Source: an uncultured Olsenella sp. (GTDB lineage Bacteria; Actinomycetota; Coriobacteriia; Coriobacteriales; Atopobiaceae). From it: a stretch of 64,000 bases of DNA. Shown here in pieces: positions 45,401 to 56,459 of the stretch (position 1 is its first letter; each line of letters begins with the position of its first letter). The position numbers were made by a program, and so were the translations under genes. The notes beneath the pieces are model-generated. The model was not told where the DNA came from. It worked only from the letters and a program-made list of their open reading frames with translations, and did no database searches. The stretch is from the NCBI GenBank assembly GCA_900316105.1, contig ONBR01000009.1, forward strand, positions 1-64,000. The letters run 5' to 3'.

Positions 45401-47097
45401 AGCATGTTGCCGTGGTTGCCCAGGTAGAGGACGTTGGAGGTGACGATCTTCTCGCGCAGGGCGTCGATGGGCGGGTTGGTCACCTGGGCAAAGAGCTGAT
45501 TGAAGTAGTCATAGAGGCGGCGGGGCTGCTTGGATAGGACGGCCAGAGGGACGTCGGCGCCCATGGAGGTCAAAGGTGCCGTGCCCTTCTGGGCCATGGG
45601 GGCGATCGCCTCGTCCACGTCATCGAAGTGGTAGCCCAGCTTTGCCATGCGACGGGTCAGGGACAGGCCGGCGTCACGGGCGACGGGCAGGGAGTCCTCG
45701 GCGGGCCTCTCCAGGTCGTCCACCGTCAGGGTCTCCTCGGCCACCCAGTCGTGGTAGGGCTTCTCGGCGGCAAAGGCGTCGCGGATCTCGTCGTTGAATA
45801 TCACACGGTCTTGGGCGGGGTCTACGAGCAGCATCTCGCCGGGACCCAGGCAGCCCGTCTGCAGGATGTTGGAGGCGTCGATGTCCAGGGGCCCCACCTC
45901 TGAGGCCAGAATCATGCGGTCGTCGCGGGTCACGTAGTAGCGGACGGGACGCAGGCCGTTGCGGTCCAGGGCGGCGCCCAGGCGGGTGCCGTCGGTAAAG
46001 GCGATGGCGGCGGGTCCGTCCCAGGGCTCGGTCAGCATGGACTGGTAGGCGTCGAAGAAGCGACGCTTGTCCGAGAGCCTGGGGTTCTTGTCCCAGGGCT
46101 CGGGCAGGACCATGGTGACGGCGCGTACCAGGTCACGGCCATTCATGTAGAGGAACTCCAGGACGTTGTCCAGAATGGCGGAGTCGGAGCCCTCGCGGTT
46201 GATGATGGGCATAACCTTCTGCAGGTCCTGGCCCAGGACCGGCGAGTACATCCTGGGCTCGCGGGCACGAATCCAGTTGACGTTGCCACGCAGGGTGTTG
46301 ATCTCGCCGTTGTGGATGATCAGACGGTTGGGGTGGGCGCGTTCCCAGGAGGGCGTCGTGTTGGTGGAGTAGCGCGAGTGGACCAGGGCCAGCGAGCTCT
46401 CCACAGCCGCATCATTGAGGTCGACGAAGAAGCCTCTCATCTGGGTGGCCACCAGCATGCCCTTGTAGACGATGGTCCGGGAGCTCATGGAGCAGACGTA
46501 GAAGATCTTTCCCGCGAGGGCCGGGCTCTGGTCAGCCCTCTTCTCTATGGTGCGACGGCAGACGTAGAGCTTGCGCTCGAAGTCGCGGCCCCGCTCCACG
46601 CCCTCGGGACGGCCGATGAAGGCCTGGACGATCGTGGGCATGCAGTCGCGGGCAGTGGTGCCCAGGTCGTGGGGATCCACGGGCACGTCACGCCAAAAGA
46701 GCAGGGGCAGGCCCTCCTCCGCGCAGCCGTCCTCAAAGATCCTCTTTGCGTCGCGAACCCCCTCGTCGTCACGTGGGAGAAAGAGCATGGCTACGGCATA
46801 GTCACCCTCGTCGGGCAGGATCTGCCCATAGCGCTGGGCCACCTTGCGAAAGAAGCGGTGGGGCACCTGAAAGAGGATGCCTGCTCCGTCGCCGGTGTTC
46901 TTCTCCAGGCCCTTGCCGCCACGATGTTCCAGGTTCACCAGGATGGAGAGGGCGTCGTCCACCGTCTGATGGGACCGATTCCCCTTGAGGTTCGCTATCG
47001 CACCGATGCCGCATGCGTCATGGTCGAAGGCAGGGTCATAGAGTCCCTGCGGCTCCAGTGCCTGGCGCAGCCTGGTATAGTTCTGGTCATCGCTCAT
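42466..47097 (-). CDS. gltB: Glutamate synthase large subunit
   Basis: GltB (1543 aa) makes two glutamates from glutamine and 2-oxoglutarate. The class II amidotransferase nucleophile is the Cys in DHDACGIGAIANLKG, after a short propeptide of about 25 residues. The FMN domain contains GEGGEDP, KPGEGGHLPGKKV, PPPHHDIYSIEDLAELI, and the 3Fe-4S cysteines lie in GCLMQRDCQQDTCPVGIC. The C-terminal GXGXG beta-helix domain ends near the C-terminus. ATG 47097 follows CGGAG; longer frames upstream lack support. It is divergent from glnN, giving a GS-GOGAT ammonium assimilation locus. Confidence 0.97.
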   Translation of the reverse strand: MSDDQNYTRLRQALEPQGLYDPAFDHDACGIGAIANLKGNRSHQTVDDALSILVNLEHRGGKGLEKNTGDGAGILFQVPHRFFRKVAQRYGQILPDEGDYAVAMLFLPRDDEGVRDAKRIFEDGCAEEGLPLLFWRDVPVDPHDLGTTARDCMPTIVQAFIGRPEGVERGRDFERKLYVCRRTIEKRADQSPALAGKIFYVCSMSSRTIVYKGMLVATQMRGFFVDLNDAAVESSLALVHSRYSTNTTPSWERAHPNRLIIHNGEINTLRGNVNWIRAREPRMYSPVLGQDLQKVMPIINREGSDSAILDNVLEFLYMNGRDLVRAVTMVLPEPWDKNPRLSDKRRFFDAYQSMLTEPWDGPAAIAFTDGTRLGAALDRNGLRPVRYYVTRDDRMILASEVGPLDIDASNILQTGCLGPGEMLLVDPAQDRVIFNDEIRDAFAAEKPYHDWVAEETLTVDDLERPAEDSLPVARDAGLSLTRRMAKLGYHFDDVDEAIAPMAQKGTAPLTSMGADVPLAVLSKQPRRLYDYFNQLFAQVTNPPIDALREKIVTSNVLYLGNHGNMLEDTRDSCRLIRLEGPILTRDQFLRIASTDRVGFKAQTFSAVYDRAEGAGALERALDQLDADVEAAVRSGVNIVVISNRAAKGEVPIPSLLALGSVHNHMNRKGLRTNADIVLECGDAITPHDFACLVGYSASGTYPYMAYECINHLVEEGALKLDAREARLNYRKAVTAGIVAIMSKMGISTAQGYHSAQIFEVVGFASDFVDKNFAGTTSRVGGLGVRDIEREADQRFDEALALSKSPAPDQLTSSGLTKWRPLGGEVHTINPETIYYLQRACREDDYEAFKTYSQKVHAPGRAIVLRDLLELVPLESGPVPLEEVEPVESIVKRFNTGAMSFGAISKEAHECLAIAMNRLGGRSNTGEGGEDPAREVTLPNGDSKNSAIKQVASGRFGVTSRYLRSAIEIQIKMAQGAKPGEGGHLPGKKVWPWVASVRRSTPGVGLISPPPHHDIYSIEDLAELIFDLKNANPDARVSVKLVSEAGVGTVATGVAKGGADKISISGANGGTGAAPRDSVYHAGMPLEMGLAETQQTLVMNGLRSRVVVEADGKLMDGRDVAVAALLGAEEFGFATMPLIAMGCLMQRDCQQDTCPVGICTQNEHLRGHFQGKPEHVENFMKFVAQELREVMAQLGFRTVDQMVGHVECLRQVELPGNAKANTLDLSPLLQKPQTVFGLDIEGAREPHFLPQMAFDAQLDRTLDATLFVPYTASARKHLEPIRFHADIANVNRCVGTMLGSIITKEHPEGLPEGSVTIDCEGSGGQSFGAWLPAGVTINISGDANDYFGKGLSGGILTVAPNREATYKFDQNVSVGNVAFYGATGGKGFINGLAGQRFGVRNSGATIVCEGVGNHGCEYMTGGVALILGEVGQNFAAGMSGGVAYVFDELGTLDARCNHDMVELMSPTEEELTQIRSLIEEHVQRTQSPRGIKMLFLFESIKDKFVKVIPTEYHKIMERVKVEKAKGLSQEDAVEKAFEAMREEM

Positions 47098-47596
47098 CTG
47101 ATGCTCCGCTCTACTATCTAATGTTCGTGTGCGGTTCCTCTTATGGGGCCAGTCCGGTCCCACCGCCTGCCCTGGGCACACGTATGCAAGGCGATTATCT
47201 AGCGGAACTCGAGTGTACAAACTTGGACACACGCACAACAAGACATGAAAACGGACCGAAATTCACAGGTCGCTCGCTTCTTACACGCCCGAAATGTTGC
47301 TTTGGTGTCGAGTCGGTAAATTCCCAGTTCAAAGGCCCAAGCAAAGAATTTCGCCACACACGGCCGTGGATTTTCAAGTACCATAAAAAACTGATTGGAC
47401 GTCACGTGCATTCAACCAGATTGAACCAAGGCCGATACAAGCCCGAAACTTGCATTGCCTATGCTTTCCAATGTGGTTTTGCAGGCCCGACACCCTAGTC
47501 GGACCCCCATGCACGGCAGTCGCCAAACGTGCGCAGAGGACCTTGCGCGCGTCCAGCGAACGCATGTTGAGCAGCATACACAGAAAGGAAGCTCGC
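47098..47596. other. Divergent gltB / glnN control region
   Basis: This 499-bp gap is distinctly AT-richer than the flanking genes and must hold both promoters. I see scattered TTGAAC and TATAAA-like words but no convincing riboswitch, operator or small gene; several short open frames lack ribosome binding sites. Confidence 0.5.
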
Positions 47597-49687
47597 ATGG
47601 CAACAGACAAGGTCAGCACCGAGTACGGGAGCCTGGTCTTCACCGACGCAGACATGCAGGAACGCCTGCCCAAGCCCGTATACAAGGAGCTGCGTCAGAC
47701 CATCGACGACGGCAAGCCCATAGACCTGGGCATCGCCAACGCCGTGGCTCACGCGATGAAGGAGTGGGCCCTGGAGCACGGCGCCACCCACTTCACCCAC
47801 TGGTTCCAGCCCCTCACCGGCATCACCTCCGAGAAGCATGACGCCTTCATCAACCCCAAGGACGACGGCACCGTGCTGATGGCCTTCTCGGGCAAGGAGC
47901 TCGTCCAGGGCGAGCCCGACGCCTCCTCCTTCCCCTCCGGCGGCCTGCGCGCCACCTTCGAGGCACGCGGCTACACCGTCTGGGACCCCATGAGCCCCGC
48001 CTTCATCAAGGACGAGGTCCTCTGCATCCCCACGGCATTCATCTCCTACACCGGCGAGGCCCTGGACAAGAAGACCCCGCTCCTGCGCTCCGAGGTCGCC
48101 CTTGAGGAGCAGGCAAAGCGCATGCTCAAGCTCTTTGGCAAGGAGCCCAGGCGCGTCGTCACCACGTGTGGCCCCGAGCAGGAGTACTTCCTGATCAAGG
48201 AGGAGGACTACGAGGCACGTCCCGACCTCATCCTCACCGGCCGCACCCTCTTTGGCTGCCCGCCCGCAAAGGGCCAGGAGCTCGAGGAGCACTACTTCGG
48301 CGCCATCCGTCCCACCGTCAACGCCTTCATGAAGGAGGTCGACGACGAGCTGTGGAAGCTGGGCATCCCCGCAAAGACCAAGCACAACGAGGTCGCCCCC
48401 TCCCAGCACGAGCTTGCCCCCATCTTTGAGCAGGGCTCCCTGGCCGTCGATGACAACCTCCTGACCATGGAGAAGCTCAAGCTCCTGGCCACCCACCACG
48501 GTCTTGCCTGCCTGGAGCACGAGAAGCCCTTTGACTACGTCAATGGCTCCGGCAAGCACGACAACTGGTCCCTGTCCGCTGACGGCGAGAACCTCCTGGA
48601 GCCCGGTGCCAATCCCGAGGACAACCTCCAGTTCCTGGTCGTCCTGGCCTGCCTGGTCGCAGCGGTCGACGAGCACGCCGACCTCATGCGTGCCAGCGTC
48701 GCCTCTGCCGGCAACGACCACCGTCTGGGCGCAAACGAGGCGCCTCCCGCGATCATCTCCATCTTCCTGGGTGACGCGTTGAGCCCCGTGGTCGACGCCC
48801 TGATCAAGAAGGAGCGTGCCGAGAGCCAGAGCCGCGAGGAGATCGACCTGGGCGTTCCCGCCATCCCCAACGTCCTGCGCGACAACACCGACCGCAACCG
48901 CACCTCTCCCTTTGCCTTCACCGGCAACAAGTTCGAGTTCCGCATGTGCGGCAGCCAGCAGAACCTCTCGGACCCCAACGTCGTCCTCAACACCGCCGTG
49001 GCCGAGCAGTTCGACCGCTTCGTCCAGTATGTTGCCGACCGCTCCGACGAGGACTTCACCAAGGTTGCCGTCCGCTTCGTGCGTCACACCTTCCGTGACC
49101 ACCAGCGTGTCCTCTTTGACGGCAACGGCTACTCCGAGGACTGGGAGAAGGAGGCCGAGAAGCGCGGCCTGCCCAACCTCAAGAGCACGGCAGACGCCCT
49201 CCCCTGCCTGGTCAAGCCCGAGAACATCGCCCTCTTCGAGAAGTACGGCGTCCTCACCGAGTCCGAGTCCCGCGCCCGCTACATCTCTGCGGCCGAGCAA
49301 TACGCCAAGCTCCTCAACATCGAGGCCAACACCATGTCCTACATGGTCCGCCACATGTACCTGCCTGCCCTGATTGACTACTCCGGCGACCTGGCCACCG
49401 CCATCGCCACAAAGAAGGAGATCGGCATCACCGGCAAGGCCGAGCAGGACCTGACGCAACAGATCACCGATGGCATCGACAAGATCTACGAGACCGTCGA
49501 CCTCCTGGAAAAGAAGAACGCCGAGGCCCAGGCCGTCGAGGACTGCGGCGAGCAGGACACCTTCTATCACGAGGAGGTCATCCCCGTGATGGACGACCTG
49601 CGTGCCGTCGTCGACGCCATGGAGAGGCTCTGCGGTCACGACTGGTGGCCCGTCCCCAGCTACAACAGGATGCTCTTCTGGGTGTAA
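47597..49687 (+). CDS. glnN: Type III glutamine synthetase
   Basis: A 696-residue GSIII, the long dodecameric form that joins ammonia to glutamate with ATP. Signature stretches: [40 protein letters not shown]/metal site [35 protein letters not shown]-like [21 protein letters not shown] and [22 protein letters not shown] 47597 follows AAAGGA; upstream open frame to 47450 is non-coding. A strong terminator follows. Together with gltBD it completes GS-GOGAT. Confidence 0.97.
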   Translation: MATDKVSTEYGSLVFTDADMQERLPKPVYKELRQTIDDGKPIDLGIANAVAHAMKEWALEHGATHFTHWFQPLTGITSEKHDAFINPKDDGTVLMAFSGKELVQGEPDASSFPSGGLRATFEARGYTVWDPMSPAFIKDEVLCIPTAFISYTGEALDKKTPLLRSEVALEEQAKRMLKLFGKEPRRVVTTCGPEQEYFLIKEEDYEARPDLILTGRTLFGCPPAKGQELEEHYFGAIRPTVNAFMKEVDDELWKLGIPAKTKHNEVAPSQHELAPIFEQGSLAVDDNLLTMEKLKLLATHHGLACLEHEKPFDYVNGSGKHDNWSLSADGENLLEPGANPEDNLQFLVVLACLVAAVDEHADLMRASVASAGNDHRLGANEAPPAIISIFLGDALSPVVDALIKKERAESQSREEIDLGVPAIPNVLRDNTDRNRTSPFAFTGNKFEFRMCGSQQNLSDPNVVLNTAVAEQFDRFVQYVADRSDEDFTKVAVRFVRHTFRDHQRVLFDGNGYSEDWEKEAEKRGLPNLKSTADALPCLVKPENIALFEKYGVLTESESRARYISAAEQYAKLLNIEANTMSYMVRHMYLPALIDYSGDLATAIATKKEIGITGKAEQDLTQQITDGIDKIYETVDLLEKKNAEAQAVEDCGEQDTFYHEEVIPVMDDLRAVVDAMERLCGHDWWPVPSYNRMLFWV

Positions 49688-49710
49688 CGCCTGTTTACAG
49701 CCCGAAACGA

Positions 49711-49746
49711 AAGGCGCCCCGCACTCGCATGTGGGGCGCCTTCTTA
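49711..49746 (+). terminator. Terminator of glnN
   Basis: AAGGCGCCCC (49711-49720) pairs with GGGGCGCCTT (49733-49742) followed by CTTATT, 23 bp after the stop. Confidence 0.9.
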
Positions 49747-49759
49747 TTCCGCAGGACGG

Positions 49760-49865
49760 TTATCCACAGGGGGTACTCCCTTTTGGCATTATCCACAGGG
49801 GGTACTCCCTTTTGGCTTTAAGCCAAAAGGGAGTACCCCCTGTGGATAATGCCCCCTGTGGATAA
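49760..49865. repeat. Long palindrome with four perfect DnaA boxes
   Basis: Two direct copies of a 28-nt unit (49760-49787, 49789-49816), each starting TTATCCACAGGGGG, are followed by an inverted copy. The central part 49785-49853 is a perfect palindrome with 34-nt arms and one central T. TTATCCACA, the DnaA-box consensus, occurs at 49760-49768 and 49789-49797, and its complement TGTGGATAA at 49841-49849 and 49857-49865. It lies between the convergent glnN and mntP genes. The GGGGGTACTCCCTT core is shared with 10391-10440. Confidence 0.9.
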
Positions 49866-49868
49866 TGC

Positions 49869-50450
49869 CTACAGCCCCAGAAAGGCCTTGAGTCCGATGA
49901 TCACCAGCACGATGCCGCCCACGACCTCGGCGCGGTCCCCCAGGAGCCTGCCCAGCTTGCGTCCCAGAAAGAGGGCGACGATACAGCAGGCGAAGGTGGT
50001 GAGGCCGATGACCGTCACGGCAAAGGCCAGGTCCACGTCCTGGGCTCGCAGGGAGAAGCCAACGGCAAAGGCATCGATGGCGGTCGCAACGGCCTGCACC
50101 AGAAGCTGGGAAATCCTGAGCTTCTTTACGCTGCCGTCATCCTCAAAGCCCATCTGGCCCTCCTCGTCGGAGCGTAGGGCCTCAAGGCCCTCCTTGATCA
50201 TGTTTCCGCCGATGAAGCCCAGGATGATCAAGGTGACGATGCCCGAGTAGGCCTCTATGATCTGGGCGGCGAGGTTGCCCAGGAAGTAACCCAGGACAGG
50301 CATCATGGCCTGAAAGAGACCAAAGAAGACGGGCATCAGGATGAGCTTGCGCTTGCGTTCCCTGGCGTAGACGAAGGTGTTGGACACCGTCACGGCAAAG
50401 GCGTCCGCAGAGAGGGCAATGCCCAAAAGCAGTATCTCGAAGGCGCTCAA
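49869..50450 (-). CDS. mntP: Manganese efflux pump MntP
   Basis: MntP (193 aa) exports Mn(II). Six helices are visible, and the duplicated acidic motifs typical of the family are LLLGIALSADAFAVTVSNT near the start and LVQAVATAIDAFAVGFSL in the second half. The start is TTG at 50450, which has AAAGGAG 6 nt upstream; the open frame continues for about 29 codons upstream without signals. I looked for a yybP-ykoY manganese riboswitch in 50451-50620 and did not see one. Confidence 0.92.
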   Translation of the reverse strand: MSAFEILLLGIALSADAFAVTVSNTFVYARERKRKLILMPVFFGLFQAMMPVLGYFLGNLAAQIIEAYSGIVTLIILGFIGGNMIKEGLEALRSDEEGQMGFEDDGSVKKLRISQLLVQAVATAIDAFAVGFSLRAQDVDLAFAVTVIGLTTFACCIVALFLGRKLGRLLGDRAEVVGGIVLVIIGLKAFLGL

Positions 50451-50628
50451 GTTCTTCTCCTTTGGCTCGCCCTGACAACGGGAGAAAAGGGCAGGAAGGG
50501 ACCGTTGAGACAGCCTGCCGAATCCTTCAGCCTTCATTCGGTCTTGGCCCCTTGCAACAAGCGTTTAATCGTATACTCTTGTTTCAGGAAAAGCCAGACT
50601 CAGCATCAGCGACAGAACGAGGTTCACG

Positions 50629-51555
50629 ATGCCTGCACTTATCACACACCATCTCTTTGGCGAGGAGGCAGCCAGGCTCCTTCCCGAGGACATCCTGAGC
50701 AACGAGGAAGAGGTGCTTGCCTTCCTCCTGGGCAACTCCGGTCCCGACCCCCTCTTTTTCCGCTTTAGGACCCTGCCCGAGGTAGGCGCCGCCTGCCACC
50801 GTCTGGGTTCCCGCATGCATAGCGAGAAGGTCTCCCAGACCATGGAGTGCCTGCACGATGCGGTCGCCCACCTGCGTGAGTCCGACAAGAACATCGGTCG
50901 CGCCTTCGTCCTGGGCTTCCTGGGCCACTATCTCCTGGACAGCACCGCCCATCCCTTCATCTACGCCCAGGAGGACGAGATCTGCGGATCGGGCGTGGGC
51001 CTGGAGAACCACCACGAGGAGGTTCACGCCCTCATTGAGAGCGACCTGGATTCCTGGATGCTCTGGTCCATGCGCGAGCGCACGACCGAGGAGTGCAAGC
51101 CCCAGTCCATGCTCACCCGCACCAGGCGCGTCAGTCTGGTCTCGGGGGCCCTCATGTCCCAGGTTGCCCTTCAGGTCTTCCTGATCAAGCTGAGCCCCAG
51201 CGAGTTTGTCAGCTGCGTGGATGACTACGAGTTTGCCTATCGCGTCATCGAGCCCGCCGGTTCGAGGAAGGGCCAGACCCTGGCTAAGGTCGAGGGTCTC
51301 TTCAAGAGCTACTCCATGCTGGACGCCCTGGCCCACATCCCCGGCAGGAGTGACGAGTGCGCGGCGGCAAATCTGGAGCACTACCCCTGGGCAGACCCCG
51401 CCACAGGCCAGATTTCGCGCGACAGCTTTGCAGACCTCTTCCAGGAGGCCTTGGACCGCTGGCCCGACATCGCCGAGGCCTACACGCGCGGCCACTACGT
51501 GAAGCTCCAGCGTCTCCTGGGCGATAGGGACTTCAACGGGATACCGCTGGAGTAA
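50629..51555 (+). CDS. Zinc-dependent phospholipase C-like protein
   Basis: A 308-residue protein of the zinc-dependent phospholipase C fold (PF00882 type). Metal-ligand motifs are ITHHLFGEEAA at the N-terminus, GNSGPDPLFF, RMHSEK, the signature FVLGFLGHYLLDSTAHPFIY and NHHEEVHALIESDLD. No signal peptide is apparent, so it may be cytoplasmic; such proteins are common but uncharacterised in gut Firmicutes and Coriobacteria. Substrate is unproven. GAACGAGGTTC precedes the ATG. Confidence 0.85.
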   Translation: MPALITHHLFGEEAARLLPEDILSNEEEVLAFLLGNSGPDPLFFRFRTLPEVGAACHRLGSRMHSEKVSQTMECLHDAVAHLRESDKNIGRAFVLGFLGHYLLDSTAHPFIYAQEDEICGSGVGLENHHEEVHALIESDLDSWMLWSMRERTTEECKPQSMLTRTRRVSLVSGALMSQVALQVFLIKLSPSEFVSCVDDYEFAYRVIEPAGSRKGQTLAKVEGLFKSYSMLDALAHIPGRSDECAAANLEHYPWADPATGQISRDSFADLFQEALDRWPDIAEAYTRGHYVKLQRLLGDRDFNGIPLE

Positions 51556-51576
51556 GGACAACAAACCAGCACGTAC

Positions 51577-51652
51577 GGTCCCCGGACGCTTTCCTCAGTG
51601 CTCAAACAGCTCGCTTTGCGAGAACTGCGCCTGAGAAAAGCGTCCGGGGACC
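51577..51652. repeat. Conserved-core hairpin repeat, copy B
   Basis: A perfect 16-bp outer stem (GGTCCCCGGACGCTTT at 51577-51592 with 51637-51652) extends through CTCAG/CTGAG and encloses, on the minus strand, GCGCAGTTC ... GCGAG ... TGTTTGAGCA. Core words match copy A at 19204-19290 while the stem is different. It follows the phospholipase gene and could terminate it. Confidence 0.75.
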
Positions 51653-51778
51653 TTTCGATGTGGAATGTTGCGAGCCCTTATCTTTGGGGCTCGAAGTTTG
51701 TGCGCTGCAAGTCGTTGCCTTGCTTGTGCCCCTGCCGCTTGTTGCGACGGGGACCTTCTTGCACGCTTGTATCTGGTT

Positions 51779-53296
51779 TTATTTGTTGCGGGTACCGCGA
51801 GAGTGGTAGGTCGGGACGTCTGCCCTGCGGGACAGGCGGTCTTGCCAGAGCCTTTTGGCCTCGGCTATAGCCCACTCCCTTCTGGCTTCGGGGCTCAAGC
51901 CTGCCTGGCGGGCTTTTTCCAGCAGGTGCTGGTGGCCACCCAAGGCCAGGAAGTCTGCGGCCGAGAGGTACTCTCCCCTCTCGTGGGCCTGGATGATCTC
52001 GCGGCGGAACTGCTCCTGGTGCTCGTTGAAGGTCAGATGATGGGCATGCAGGATGTCGTGAATCGTCGCATCCGACGAGAGGTCGGCCAGCTCGTGGACC
52101 GCCACTGCGGCATCCGCTGCCTCAGCCACACGGACCAGGGAGGTAACCACGGGAATCAGCAGGACTGTCAGGGCCGCTGAGGTCACCAGCACCGAAGCAG
52201 CCGAGGACTCCAGGACGCCCTGGCTCACCGCCACGGAGGTGATGGCCACCACCAGGGGCAGGGCCATCGTGCAGTAGGCTGAGGCCGAGAATTTTTCCTG
52301 CCAGGAGAGGCCACGGGTCTCCTTGTCCAGGTTGAGCGTGGCTGCGACCACGAAGCCACGAACTACCACCAGCGCCAGGATGAAGCCTATCAGCAGAGGC
52401 AGGTTTGCCGTGGCGGCAGCCAGGTCGATGCCCGCTCCAGACACCACAAAGAAGAGGGGCTGGAAGAATCCGCCGCTCAGGACCCGGAGGTTGCGTTCCA
52501 GCTTCTCGTTGCCCTGGGGAAAGAGAGCCCTCAGGATGAAGCCCGCGGCAAAGGCTCCCAGGACTCCATCGAAGCCAAAGAGCTCCGAGGCCAAAAGGAG
52601 GAGGACCAGAATCGCAACGACCATGCGTACCTGGGGAAATGATGCCGTCTCGCTCTTCTCCTCCAGGAAGCGCCAGAAGCTGTTACCTGCCTGCTGGAAG
52701 CGTTTGGAGAAGGCCAGGACCAGAAGGACCACGGCCACGAAGAAAATGATGCTGGACACGGTGCCGCGGATGGTCCTCGTGGACATGAGGACCGACATGG
52801 CAAAGATGGGCAGGAGCTCTCCCAGGGAGCCGTAGATTGTGACGATGCGGCCCACCGGGGTCCCGTCCAGATCGCGGTCGTGCATGATGGGGGCCAGGGT
52901 GCCGTAGGCGGTCGTGGTCATCAGAATGGCCAGGGCTATCCAAGACGTCTGCCCAAAGCCCAGACGCGAGAAGAAGAGACCCACCACGGCATAGCCCAGG
53001 GCAAAGGAGACGAGCCAGGACGCTGTGGCCCAACGGCCCGTCTTTCCCATGAGGTCCTTGAGGTTGATCTCGTAGCCGGCCATCAGAAAGACGAAGCCCA
53101 TGCCCAGGTCGGAGACCAGCTTGATGGCCGGGGAATCGGTGCTGATGAGACCCAGCATGTGCGGTCCCAGCACCGCTCCGGCAAAGACCAGAAAAACGAC
53201 CTCGGGCACGGCGCGACCCGGCACCAGGCTGGCCAGGAAGGGCGCCACCGTGGCAACGAGCAGCATGATCACAAGTGACAGCAGTATCGTTTCCAT
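51779..53296 (-). CDS. Monovalent cation:proton antiporter (CPA2 type)
   Basis: A 505-residue membrane protein with about twelve helices in the Na+/H+ exchanger domain. Family marks: GRAVPEVVFLVFAGAVLGPHMLG, ISTDSPAIKLVSDLGMGFVFLMAGYEI, TTTAYGTLAPIMHDRDLDGT and GFDGVLGAFAAGFILRALFP. The cytoplasmic C-terminus (about 100 residues) is His-rich and lacks a TrkA-N NAD domain, so it is not a full KefB/C. It probably exchanges Na+ or K+ for H+ in pH or salt homeostasis. ATG 53296 was chosen where homology begins. Confidence 0.9.
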   Translation of the reverse strand: METILLSLVIMLLVATVAPFLASLVPGRAVPEVVFLVFAGAVLGPHMLGLISTDSPAIKLVSDLGMGFVFLMAGYEINLKDLMGKTGRWATASWLVSFALGYAVVGLFFSRLGFGQTSWIALAILMTTTAYGTLAPIMHDRDLDGTPVGRIVTIYGSLGELLPIFAMSVLMSTRTIRGTVSSIIFFVAVVLLVLAFSKRFQQAGNSFWRFLEEKSETASFPQVRMVVAILVLLLLASELFGFDGVLGAFAAGFILRALFPQGNEKLERNLRVLSGGFFQPLFFVVSGAGIDLAAATANLPLLIGFILALVVVRGFVVAATLNLDKETRGLSWQEKFSASAYCTMALPLVVAITSVAVSQGVLESSAASVLVTSAALTVLLIPVVTSLVRVAEAADAAVAVHELADLSSDATIHDILHAHHLTFNEHQEQFRREIIQAHERGEYLSAADFLALGGHQHLLEKARQAGLSPEARREWAIAEAKRLWQDRLSRRADVPTYHSRGTRNK

Positions 53297-53330
53297 CTTT
53301 CTCGCTTTCCTGATGTGGCAGACGGCCATC

Positions 53331-53382
53331 GGGTGTGACTGTGACAGATACCCCAGGGGTAGGTGCCACACATGTCACACCC
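53331..53382. repeat. Inverted repeat between antiporter and ligA
   Basis: GGGTGTGAC (53331-53339) is the complement of GTCACACCC (53374-53382), enclosing a CCCCAGGGG centre. It lies just downstream of the ligA stop and may terminate ligA. Confidence 0.55.
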
Positions 53383-53389
53383 CCGCCTC

Positions 53390-55615
<2,226 letters not shown>

Positions 55616-55661
55616 TTACCTCGGTATTCTTGCTGTGTGAAGGGCAGAGTGGCGGCTGCGG

Positions 55662-56252
55662 TTAGACCTCAGTGTCCGGCGCGACGGGAACCTTCTCTAT
55701 ATAGGCGCGAACGAAGTCCTGGGCCAGGGAGCCCGGCTTCATGGCGTCGACGATCTGGTCGCGCGGCACCCAGTGCCAGGCATCCACCTCGTGGTCGGAA
55801 TGGACCTCGGAGCTGGTGGCTCGGCAGGCAAAGTTGACCATGAGGGTGTTGGAGCGGGCGTAGAAGCTGCTGGTGTTGTAGGCGATGTCCGAAAGCTCCA
55901 GGCCAACCTCCTCCTGGACCTCGCGGCGGATGGTCTCCTGGAGGTTCTGGCCCTTCAGGACGTAGCCCGCGACCAGGATTCCCTCCTTGTGGTACTGGTC
56001 GATGTTGAGGACGTACTTGCCGGTGGGGTCAATGACGATCATCGAGCAGGCCACCGAGAAGCTGGGATAGCGCCAGGTCTTGCAGGTCGGGCACCAGGGT
56101 GCCGGACCGTCCTCCGGCTGCTCGCGCAGGACCAGACGAGCTCCGCAGTGAGGGCAGAAGGGCTGCGACCAGGGGGCTTCGGGGCCCAGGGGGACCAGGG
56201 GAAGCTCCGAGCTGGCGTCCGTGGCGGCGGGGTTCTCTTTCTGTGTGGTCAT
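55662..56252 (-). CDS. Nudix hydrolase with zinc ribbon (NudC-like)
   Basis: A 196-residue protein with an N-terminal zinc ribbon (CPHCGARL ... WCPTCKTWRYP) and a Nudix domain, like NADH pyrophosphatase. The Nudix box is GYVLKGQNLQETIRREVQEE: the REVQEE metal-binding core is intact, but the first conserved Glu (G-x5-E) is replaced by Gln, and SQPWPFPxS of NudC is not seen. It may hydrolyse NAD(H) or other nucleoside diphosphates. ATG 56252 has AAGGAG upstream. Confidence 0.85.
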   Translation of the reverse strand: MTTQKENPAATDASSELPLVPLGPEAPWSQPFCPHCGARLVLREQPEDGPAPWCPTCKTWRYPSFSVACSMIVIDPTGKYVLNIDQYHKEGILVAGYVLKGQNLQETIRREVQEEVGLELSDIAYNTSSFYARSNTLMVNFACRATSSEVHSDHEVDAWHWVPRDQIVDAMKPGSLAQDFVRAYIEKVPVAPDTEV

Positions 56253-56384
56253 GGGGTCTCCTTGCAAAGGGATTCAACGTGAATAGGTTAGCGCAAGCAT
56301 GCGACGCTGGGGGCTGGGAGGCGGGGCAAGAAGGGACAGAGCTGACGGGCTGACCCCCACCTCCACAATCCCGACCATTCTTGT

Positions 56385-56441
56385 TTGACAGGTACCCTTG
56401 TGGGGTATAAGATGCCAGATGAAAAGAAACCCCACAGGGGT
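56385..56441 (+). promoter_or_regulatory. csoR-copA promoter with two CsoR operators
   Basis: A consensus -35 TTGACA (56385-56390) and -10 TATAAG (56406-56411) flank the inverted repeat TACCC-TTGTG-GGGTA (56393-56407). A second ACCCC-ACA-GGGGT lies at 56429-56441, just before the ribosome binding site. CsoR binding would block polymerase; copper should release it. Confidence 0.7.
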
Positions 56442-56459
56442 ATCAAGGGAGGAAACACC

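Noticed and set aside
47098-47596. Glutamine riboswitch before glnN
   Set aside because: No match to known glutamine aptamer cores, and those are known mainly from cyanobacteria.
49760-49865. Chromosomal replication origin
   Set aside because: DnaA boxes are present, but there is no dnaA, dnaN, rpmH or AT-rich unwinding element nearby; the boxes lie in a repeat between convergent genes.
50451-50628. yybP-ykoY manganese riboswitch before mntP
   Set aside because: The conserved loop sequences of that riboswitch were not found; only ordinary leader sequence is visible.
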